Source: an uncultured Oxalobacteraceae bacterium
Lineage (GTDB): Bacteria; Pseudomonadota; Gammaproteobacteria; Burkholderiales; Burkholderiaceae
Assembly: GCA_946479705.1 (NCBI GenBank)
Contig: CAMLHI010000146.1
Location: forward strand, 1-5,777
DNA: 5,777 nt
Direction of reading: 5' to 3'
The notes beneath the pieces were generated by a model. It did not search any database, was not told the origin of the DNA, and saw only the letters and a list, made by a program, of their open reading frames with translations. Shown one piece after another: positions 1-4,660 of the stretch (within the stretch, counting starts at the first letter, position 1; every line of letters starts with the position of its first letter). The position numbers and the translations under genes are program-made.

Positions 1-1
1 G

Positions 2-1231
2 ATCCTGCGCCGCTGGAACGAGCTGATGCTGGCCAACGCCGAGGACCTGGCGCTGATCATGACGGCCGAGCAGGGCAAGCCGATGGCCGAATCGAAGGGC
101 GAGATCGTCTACGCAGCGGCCTTCATCGAGTGGTTTGCCGAGGAAGGCAAGCGGGTGGCGGGCGATACCCTGGCCTCGCCCTGGCCGGACCGGCGCATCG
201 TGGTCACGCGCGAGCCGATCGGCGTGTGCGCGGCGATTACGCCATGGAATTTTCCGGCGGCGATGATTACCAGGAAGGCCGGACCGGCGCTGGCGGCCGG
301 CTGCCCGATGGTGGTCAAGCCGGCCGAGCTGACGCCTTTCTCGGCCCTGGCGCTGGCCGTGCTGGCCGAACGCGCCGGCGTGCCGCAGGGCGTGTTCAGC
401 GTCGTCACCGGCGACTCCAAGGCCATCGGCGGGGAAATGACCAGCAATCCCATCGTCAGGAAACTCAGCTTCACCGGCTCGACCCAGGTGGGGCGCTTGC
501 TGATGCAGCAGTGCGCGCCCACGATCAAGAAACTGTCGCTGGAGCTGGGCGGCAATGCGCCGTTCATCGTGTTCGACGATGCCGACCTCGATGCGGCGGT
601 CGAGGGCGCCATCGCGTCCAAGTACCGCAACGCCGGCCAGACCTGCGTGTGCGCCAACCGCCTCTACGTGCAGGACGGCGTGTACGAGGCCTTCGCGCAA
701 AAGCTGGTGGCGGCGGTGGGCAAGCTGAAGGTGGGCGATGGCACCGAGCCGGGCGTCACCCAGGGTCCGCTGATCGAGGAAAAGGCCGTGCTCAAGGTGG
801 AGGAACACATCGCCGACGCGCTGGCCAAGGGCGCCAGGCTGCTGGTGGGCGGGCAGCGCCATGCCCTGGGCCACAGCTTTTTCCAGCCCACCGTGATGAC
901 CGAGGTGACATCCGATATGCGCGTGGCCAGCGAGGAAACCTTCGGACCGCTGGCGCCGCTGTTTCGCTTCCGCGACGAGGACGACGTCATCGCCATGGCC
1001 AACGCCAGCGAATTCGGCCTGGCCGCCTACTTCTATGCGCGCGACATCGGCCGCGTGTGGCGCGTGGCCGAGGCGCTGGAGAGCGGCATGGTGGGCGTGA
1101 ATACCGGGCTGATCTCGACGGAAGTGGCGCCGTTCGGCGGCGTCAAGCAGTCGGGACTGGGGCGCGAAGGCTCCGCCTACGGCATCGAGGACTACCTGGT
1201 CATCAAGTACATCTGCATGGGCGGCGTGTAG
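2..1231 (+). CDS. gabD: NAD(P)-dependent succinate-semialdehyde dehydrogenase, 5' end outside window
   Basis: This gene encodes an aldehyde dehydrogenase that oxidises succinate semialdehyde to succinate, the last step of GABA degradation, in the cytosol. About 409 residues are visible and the reading frame is open to the left edge. Lining up the active site with E. coli GabD (Glu254, Cys288) suggests that about 73 N-terminal residues are missing. Visible signatures are the PWNFPAAMITRKAGPALAAG block of the cofactor fold, the FTGSTQVG nucleotide-binding turn, the LELGGNAPF segment with the general-base Glu (codon 542-544), and NAGQTCVCANR with the nucleophilic Cys (codon 644-646). The 34-residue spacing between these two matches E. 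coli. The C-terminal half (EETFGPLAPLFRF, GLGREGSKYG-like GLGREGSAYG, GIEDYL) is also GabD-like throughout. The ATG at 26 is internal, because the frame upstream of it continues to match the family. Neither gabT nor a regulator is visible, so a GABA operon can be neither shown nor excluded. Other semialdehyde substrates, such as glutarate semialdehyde, remain possible. Confidence 0.95.
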   Translation: MLRRWNELMLANAEDLALIMTAEQGKPMAESKGEIVYAAAFIEWFAEEGKRVAGDTLASPWPDRRIVVTREPIGVCAAITPWNFPAAMITRKAGPALAAGCPMVVKPAELTPFSALALAVLAERAGVPQGVFSVVTGDSKAIGGEMTSNPIVRKLSFTGSTQVGRLLMQQCAPTIKKLSLELGGNAPFIVFDDADLDAAVEGAIASKYRNAGQTCVCANRLYVQDGVYEAFAQKLVAAVGKLKVGDGTEPGVTQGPLIEEKAVLKVEEHIADALAKGARLLVGGQRHALGHSFFQPTVMTEVTSDMRVASEETFGPLAPLFRFRDEDDVIAMANASEFGLAAYFYARDIGRVWRVAEALESGMVGVNTGLISTEVAPFGGVKQSGLGREGSAYGIEDYLVIKYICMGGV

Positions 1232-1236
1232 CCGCC
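1220..1236. other. GC hairpin straddling the gabD stop codon
   Basis: GGCGGC (1220-1225) and GCCGCC (1231-1236) form a perfect 6-bp inverted repeat around a 5-nt loop that contains most of the gabD TAG. No T-run follows on either strand, so this is not a standard intrinsic terminator. It is the only structure between the convergent ends of gabD and the pyrophosphohydrolase gene, and could help end transcription or protect a 3' end. It could also be chance in GC-rich coding DNA. Confidence 0.3.
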
Positions 1237-1242
1237 GGTCGC

Positions 1243-1605
1243 TCAGTCGTATTCGTCGTACTTGCGCGCATCGCCGCGCACCTTGTCGGCCGGGTACTTC
1301 GCGCGGTTGATCACCATCTTGTCCGTCACCGCCTGGCCAAGGTCGATATCGAGCTTGTCGGCCAGGCGCACCAGATACACCAGCACGTCGGCCATCTCGT
1401 GGCCGACCTGCTCGCGCCGGGCGTCGCCCAATTCTTCCTTCGATCCGCTGTCGAGCCACTGGAAATGCTCCAGCAGCTCGGCCGCTTCCACACACAGCGC
1501 CGAGGCCAGATTCTTTGGCTTGTGGAACTGATCCCAGTCGCGCTCCCACACAAAGCGGCGCACTTCGTCGCGCAGGTAGATCAAGTCGTTGTTGTCAGAT
1601 GACAT
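1243..1605 (-). CDS. MazG-like nucleotide pyrophosphohydrolase (dCTPase/RS21-C6 type)
   Basis: This is a 120-residue all-alpha NTP pyrophosphohydrolase of the MazG-like superfamily. Such enzymes hydrolyse (d)NTPs to (d)NMP and pyrophosphate, often for removal of modified or surplus nucleotides. The metal-binding pattern is intact: ExxE at Glu40/Glu43 (EAAELLEHFQW) and ExxD at Glu70/Asp73 (EMADVLVYL). The family's preceding FHKPKNLASAL block and the NRAKYP segment near the C-terminus are also present. The length is typical for single-domain members and well short of full two-domain MazG. The start at 1605 (MSSDNNDLIYLRDEV) was preferred over an ATG at 1656, because the extra 17 residues resemble nothing in the family and lie in the AT-rich promoter region. 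A weak GGAAG ribosome-binding site lies about ten bases upstream. The gene appears monocistronic: it converges on gabD at its end and is divergent from the alpha-carbonic anhydrase gene at its start. The exact nucleotide substrate cannot be told from sequence. Confidence 0.85.
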   Translation of the reverse strand: MSSDNNDLIYLRDEVRRFVWERDWDQFHKPKNLASALCVEAAELLEHFQWLDSGSKEELGDARREQVGHEMADVLVYLVRLADKLDIDLGQAVTDKMVINRAKYPADKVRGDARKYDEYD

Positions 1606-1779
1606 AGCAATTCGCGCTTCCAAGTGTTGTATTACGGTAACGAAATATAATTCCACATCGCAATATCTATGTTTTGTGTCTATGATTATTTCCGTGGCAC
1701 ACCGCGACCTCTGTCTGCCGCGCTATCCGTTGGCCAATGACCCGCCGCCACACCGCTCAATCCAATCAAGAGGAACACC
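1606..1779. promoter_or_regulatory. AT-rich divergent promoter region
   Basis: This intergenic stretch separates the leftward pyrophosphohydrolase gene from the rightward alpha-carbonic anhydrase gene. Positions 1621-1690 are only 20/70 G+C, in sharp contrast to the surrounding genes. On the plus strand there is a perfect TATAAT at 1646-1651 and a TATGAT at 1681-1686. On the minus strand, TATATT (1649 to 1644) overlaps the first of these and could serve the pyrophosphohydrolase gene. No good -35 box sits at 16-18 bp from any of them, so the exact start points are uncertain. The short palindrome TTACGGTAA (1632-1640) and a direct repeat TCTATG (1666-1671, 1679-1684) are possible regulator sites, but they are short enough to be chance. 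Confidence 0.5.
1768..1774 (+). promoter_or_regulatory. Ribosome binding site of the alpha-carbonic anhydrase gene
   Basis: AAGAGGA lies 5 nt before the ATG at 1780. It is a good match to the anti-Shine-Dalgarno sequence and fixes this start, which is also the one that gives an intact signal peptide. Confidence 0.75.
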
Positions 1780-2529
1780 ATGACCATCCGTATGACCGTT
1801 ACCGCGCTGCTGTGCGCGCTTGCCTTCCCGATGAGCGCGTTTGCCGAGCCGGCCCACGACTGGGGCTATGAAGGCAAACATGGTCCGCAGCAATGGGGCA
1901 GCCTGAAGAGCGAGTTCTCGACCTGCAAGCTGGGCCACCACCAGTCGCCGATCGACATCCGCGCCACCACCAAGGGCAAGCTCGACCCGATCGCCTTCGA
2001 CTACAAGCCGAGCGCCCTGCGCGTGATCGACAACGGCCATACCATCCAGGCCAATTATGACGCCGGCAGCGGCATCACCCTCGCCGGCGTGCGCTACGAC
2101 CTGCTGCAATTCCACTTCCACACCCCAAGCGAAGAACGCATCAACGGCAAGGCTTATCCGCTGGTGGCCCACCTGGTGCACAAGAGCGCCGAGGGCAAGC
2201 TGGCCGTGGTCGCCGTCCTGTTCAAGGAAGGCAAGGACAACCCAACCCTGGCCAATGTGTTCTCGCACCTGCCCGCGGAAAAGGGCAAGGAAGTCGCGGC
2301 CGAGGGCGTGAGCCTGGACATCGCTTCGGTGCTGCCAGCCACCCAGGGCTACTACAACTTCGCCGGCTCGCTGACCACCCCGCCATGCAGCGAGGAAGTC
2401 AACTGGTTCGTGCTGAAGACGCCGGTGGAAATGTCCAAGGCCCAGCTCAAGCAATTCCACCATGTGTACACCCACAACGCACGTCCGGTGCAGCCGCTGC
2501 ACGCACGCGTGGTGATGGAAAGCATGTAA
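1780..2529 (+). CDS. Alpha-class carbonic anhydrase, secreted (periplasmic)
   Basis: This gene encodes a zinc enzyme for reversible hydration of CO2 to bicarbonate (EC 4.2.1.1), 249 residues long. The N-terminus is a Sec signal peptide: basic start, hydrophobic TALLCALAFPM core and a likely cleavage after SAFA (residue 22), so the mature enzyme acts in the periplasm. The alpha-class active site is complete. Zinc ligands are His112 and His114 (QFHFHTPSEE) and His131 (VAHLVHK), and the gate-keeping threonine is Thr199 (GSLTTPPC). His87 in NGHTIQ matches the proton shuttle His64 of human CA II. Cys49 and Cys203 are the only cysteines of the mature chain and correspond to the disulfide known from bacterial alpha-CAs such as that of Neisseria. 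The length is normal for the family. The gene stands alone on its strand behind an AT-rich promoter region, and ends 8 bp from the convergent aminotransferase gene. All the key residues needed for activity are visible. Confidence 0.95.
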   Translation: MTIRMTVTALLCALAFPMSAFAEPAHDWGYEGKHGPQQWGSLKSEFSTCKLGHHQSPIDIRATTKGKLDPIAFDYKPSALRVIDNGHTIQANYDAGSGITLAGVRYDLLQFHFHTPSEERINGKAYPLVAHLVHKSAEGKLAVVAVLFKEGKDNPTLANVFSHLPAEKGKEVAAEGVSLDIASVLPATQGYYNFAGSLTTPPCSEEVNWFVLKTPVEMSKAQLKQFHHVYTHNARPVQPLHARVVMESM

Positions 2530-2537
2530 GTAGACAG

Positions 2538-3746
2538 CTAACTGGCGGCGGGCTCGGACAGGGCCCGCTCCAGTTCGGCCATGCCGGCCGGCAGGTCCAA
2601 TGTCGCGCCGGCCACCTGCATGCTCGACCCGAGCGCATGCAGGGTACGGAACAGATTGTGGGCGCGGCTCTGCTCGCCCATCTGGCCGATGCGCACGATG
2701 TTCATGCCGAAGGCGCCGGAAATTTCCACCTTGTGCACGCGCGACATGTGCTGCAGCACCGCGGCCGCCACCACCTGCTCGGGTACCACGATGCCGATCA
2801 CCGAGTTGAGCCGGTGTTCCGGCGCCACCAGCAGCTTCAATCCCATTCCTTCGATCCCGGCCTGCAGCGCCCGTGAGCATTGCAGATGGCGCTGGAAGCG
2901 CTTGGGCAGGGTTTCGCCGCACACCAGGCGCAAGGCTTCATGCAGCGCCAGGATGCCCGACACCGGCGCCGTATAGTGGTAAGACTTCTGGTTCCAGAAC
3001 TTGTCGGCCAGCTGGGCGTCGAGGCACCAGTGGAAGGGCAGCTCGGTGCGCGTGGCGATTTTCTTTTCCCAGGCATGCTCGGAAAACGCCAGCAGCGACA
3101 CGCCGGGAATCGAGGACAGGCCCTTCTGGCCGCCGGTGATGACGGCGTCGATCTGCCAGTTGTCCATTTCCAGCGGCATGGTGCTGAGCGTGCAGACCGC
3201 GTCCACGATCACCAGGCAGCCCAGTTCGTGGGCCATGCGCGAGATGGCCGCCAGGTTGCGGTTGCACACGGTATTGGAGGTTTCGCCCTGCACCAGGGTG
3301 ATGGCATCGAAGCCGCCCTGGTGCAGCGTGCGTTCGACCTGCTCGACGCTGGCGCCTTCGTTGGCGCCGATCTCCAGGATGGTGGCCTCGCCGCGCACGC
3401 GCGCGACCATCTCGGCCATGCGCCGGCTGAAGTAGCCATTGCAGATGCACAGCACCTTGTCGCCCGGACGCACCAGGTTGGCGATGGCCATTTCCATGGC
3501 CGCCGAACCGGGGCCGCCCACGCCCATCACATAGGGCGAGCGGGTCTGGAATACATAGCGGCCCATGTCCTTGACCTGGGCGATGACCTTGTTCATGGTC
3601 TCGCCCAGGTGGTTGATGACGATCGAGTTCGCCGCCGCCACCCGCTGCGGGATGGGCACGGGCCCCGCGCCCATCATCAACAGCGGTTCATCCGGCAGGA
3701 TATCGTCCAGCGGCACGATATGCGGAACACTCACGAGCTCGATCAT
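2538..3746 (-). CDS. Class V PLP-dependent aminotransferase, alanine-glyoxylate aminotransferase-like
   Basis: This 402-residue aminotransferase has fold type I (class V) and is probably cytosolic. It carries the AGT/serine-pyruvate aminotransferase landmarks. MGAGPVPIP is at the start of the core. GGPGSAAMEMA (about residues 77-87) is the cofactor phosphate loop, and QGETSNTV (153-160) aligns with HGESSTGV of human AGT. VDAVCTL has Asp182, which pairs with the pyridine nitrogen. GGQKGLSSIPG has the Schiff-base Lys208 (human Lys209). YHYTAPVSGILALHEAL is typical of the family, and Arg352 in VRIGQMG matches the substrate-carboxylate Arg360. Phe106 stands where human AGT has the cofactor-stacking Trp108, judged by eye. 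The start at 3746 is preceded by GGAG with a 7-nt spacer. A longer frame back to 3866 would overlap the upstream carbonic anhydrase gene and is not family-like. The gene lies 43 bp downstream of the beta-carbonic anhydrase gene on the same strand, a likely operon. The amino donor and acceptor are not certain: alanine or serine with glyoxylate is the best guess, and pyridoxamine-pyruvate or related activities are possible. Confidence 0.87.
   Translation of the reverse strand: MIELVSVPHIVPLDDILPDEPLLMMGAGPVPIPQRVAAANSIVINHLGETMNKVIAQVKDMGRYVFQTRSPYVMGVGGPGSAAMEMAIANLVRPGDKVLCICNGYFSRRMAEMVARVRGEATILEIGANEGASVEQVERTLHQGGFDAITLVQGETSNTVCNRNLAAISRMAHELGCLVIVDAVCTLSTMPLEMDNWQIDAVITGGQKGLSSIPGVSLLAFSEHAWEKKIATRTELPFHWCLDAQLADKFWNQKSYHYTAPVSGILALHEALRLVCGETLPKRFQRHLQCSRALQAGIEGMGLKLLVAPEHRLNSVIGIVVPEQVVAAAVLQHMSRVHKVEISGAFGMNIVRIGQMGEQSRAHNLFRTLHALGSSMQVAGATLDLPAGMAELERALSEPAAS
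2548..2568. other. Inverted repeat near convergent gene ends
   Basis: GCGGGC (2548-2553) and GCCCGC (2563-2568) form a perfect 6-bp stem with a 9-nt loop. It lies about 20 bp past the alpha-carbonic anhydrase stop, inside the last codons of the convergent aminotransferase gene. No T-tract follows on either strand. It might stall or trim the carbonic anhydrase transcript, but it may also be chance in GC-rich coding sequence. Confidence 0.25.
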
Positions 3747-3756
3747 TGCACTACTC

Positions 3757-3777
3757 CAGGTCTGGGTTGTCGACCTG
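3757..3777 (-). other. Intercistronic inverted repeat before the aminotransferase RBS
   Basis: On the minus strand CAGGTC (3777 to 3772) pairs perfectly with GACCTG (3762 to 3757) across a 9-nt loop. The last base of the stem is also the first G of the GGAG ribosome-binding site (3757 to 3754) of the aminotransferase gene. No U-tract follows, so this is not a terminator. It could tune translation of the second gene or define an mRNA processing end. Confidence 0.35.
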
Positions 3778-3789
3778 ACAGCATAGCAA

Positions 3790-4470
3790 TTATTTGGGCA
3801 GCGCGTCGACCCCGTCTTCATAGTCCAGCAGGCGGGCTTTCCAGCGCGGTGCCAGGTCTTCGGCATGGCTAACGCTCATGCCGAGGTCGCGCAGCAAGCC
3901 GTCCTGCAAGCCGTAGACCCAGCCGTGGATGGTGAGCTGCTGGCCGCGCTCCCAGGCGTCCTGGACGATGGTGGTCTGGGCGGTGTTGACGACCTGCTCG
4001 ATGACGTTCAGTTCGCACAGGCGGTCGGCCCGTTCCTTCGAGGGCAGCACGTCGCCCAGGTAGCGCTCGTGCTTCTGGTGCACGTCCTGCACATGGCGCA
4101 GCCAGTTGTCGGCCAGGCCGACGCGGCGGTTGATCATGGCGGCATGCACGCCCGAGCAGCCGTAATGGCCGCAGACGATCACGTGCTTGACCTTCAGTAC
4201 GTCGATGGCGAACTGCAGCACGGTCAGGCAATTCAGGTCGGAATGCACCACCACGTTGGCGATATTCCGGTGCACGAACAGTTCGCCCGGGGCCAGGCCC
4301 AGCAGTTCGTTGGCGGGCACGCGGCTGTCGGAGCAGCCGATCCACAGGTATTCCGGCGTTTGCTGCGAGGCCAGGGACTTGAAGAAATCCGGGTCTTTGG
4401 CGACCATCGAAGCGGCCCAGTCGCGGTTACGCTTGAACAGCGCTTCAGTATCGGGAATGAGTGTGGTCAT
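3790..4470 (-). CDS. can: Beta-class carbonic anhydrase, type II (Can-like)
   Basis: This 226-residue cytosolic carbonic anhydrase resembles E. coli Can along nearly its whole length and supplies bicarbonate to carboxylases under ambient CO2. The zinc site is complete: Cys46, Asp48 (CSDSR, with Arg50 forming the Asp-Arg dyad), His102 and Cys105 (CGHYGCSG). Trp43, Arg68 and Tyr186 line up with Trp39, Arg64 and Tyr181 of E. coli. In type II enzymes these form a non-catalytic bicarbonate pocket linked to switching between active and inactive states. FVHRNIAN, NNWL-like DNWLRHV, CELNVIEQV and IHGWVYGLQDGLLRDL are further family blocks. The N-terminus is cytosolic, with no signal peptide. The ATG at 4470 has AGGA about 6-7 nt upstream and gives the family length. 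Upstream is a leader with a terminator-like hairpin; downstream the aminotransferase gene follows after 43 bp. CynT-type enzymes are the main alternative name, but no cyanase gene is visible. Confidence 0.95.
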   Translation of the reverse strand: MTTLIPDTEALFKRNRDWAASMVAKDPDFFKSLASQQTPEYLWIGCSDSRVPANELLGLAPGELFVHRNIANVVVHSDLNCLTVLQFAIDVLKVKHVIVCGHYGCSGVHAAMINRRVGLADNWLRHVQDVHQKHERYLGDVLPSKERADRLCELNVIEQVVNTAQTTIVQDAWERGQQLTIHGWVYGLQDGLLRDLGMSVSHAEDLAPRWKARLLDYEDGVDALPK

Positions 4471-4487
4471 GAGAAATCCTGTGCTCG

Positions 4488-4526
4488 AAAAAAAACCGCT
4501 GGCGGCATGGCCGGACTTCAGCGGTT
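4488..4526 (-). terminator. Terminator-like hairpin in the leader of can
   Basis: On the minus strand AACCGCTG (4526 to 4519) pairs with CAGCGGTT (4501 to 4494), and the descending arm runs into a tract of eight T residues (4495 to 4488). The 17-nt loop contains a further GGC/GCC pairing. The form is that of an intrinsic terminator. Its T-tract ends only 17 nt before the can ATG and immediately ahead of the AGGA ribosome-binding site. It may be a second stop for dnaJ transcripts or an attenuator for can. Confidence 0.65.
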
Positions 4527-4554
4527 GGTTTGGGTGCGGGGTGTGCAGGACGCC

Positions 4555-4560
4555 ATTTTA
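4555..4560 (-). promoter_or_regulatory. Candidate -10 box for can
   Basis: TAAAAT (4560 to 4555, minus strand) matches the -10 consensus at five of six bases and is in the only AT-leaning spot between the two hairpins. TTGCCA, a good -35, lies 22 bp upstream, which is too far for a standard promoter. The 17-bp position holds a poor match. The palindrome CCGATCGG (4562-4569) sits just upstream of the -10. If used, this start would give a leader of about 78 nt that contains the hairpin at 4488-4526. Confidence 0.3.
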
Positions 4561-4600
4561 CCCGATCGGCGTAATGATCGCTTGGCAAGGCGCGCCCATG

Positions 4601-4637
4601 AAAAAACCGCCGGCGGCTTGCGCGCGTCGGCGGTTTT
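4601..4637 (-). terminator. Intrinsic terminator of dnaJ
   Basis: CCGCCG (4607-4612) pairs with CGGCGG (4628-4633), extended by AAAA/TTTT. On the minus strand the stem is followed by six T residues (4606 to 4601). It begins 23 nt past the dnaJ stop codon, the expected place for its terminator. On the plus strand a four-T run follows the stem, so it could act weakly in both directions, though no plus-strand gene ends here. Confidence 0.85.
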
Positions 4638-4660
4638 GTGGGCTCGCCTGGGGTAGAGGC

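Noticed and set aside
130..1602. 490-codon open frame on the plus strand across gabD and the pyrophosphohydrolase gene
   Set aside because: It is a shifted frame of gabD followed by antisense of the next gene. The product is Arg/Gly-rich low-complexity sequence with no family resemblance, as expected in GC-rich DNA.
1243..1656. Longer form of the pyrophosphohydrolase starting at 1656
   Set aside because: The additional 17 residues lie in the AT-rich promoter stretch and do not resemble the family; the start at 1605 gives the usual N-terminus.
1589..1783. 64-codon plus-strand frame in the intergenic region
   Set aside because: It spans the AT-rich promoter region, overlaps the start of the divergent gene, and has no clear ribosome-binding site or recognisable product.
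1723..2922. 399-codon minus-strand frame opposite the alpha-carbonic anhydrase gene
   Set aside because: Antisense shadow: the carbonic anhydrase on the plus strand has a full active site and signal peptide, while this frame shows no recognisable domain.
2538..3866. Longer aminotransferase starting at 3866
   Set aside because: It would overlap the end of the beta-carbonic anhydrase gene by about 77 bp with a non-family extension; the ATG at 3746 has a good GGAG site.
2880..4656. Long plus-strand frames (330 and 263 codons) opposite the aminotransferase and beta-carbonic anhydrase genes
   Set aside because: They are codon-position mirror frames of well-supported minus-strand genes, rich in Ala, His, Gln and Asp, with no motif.
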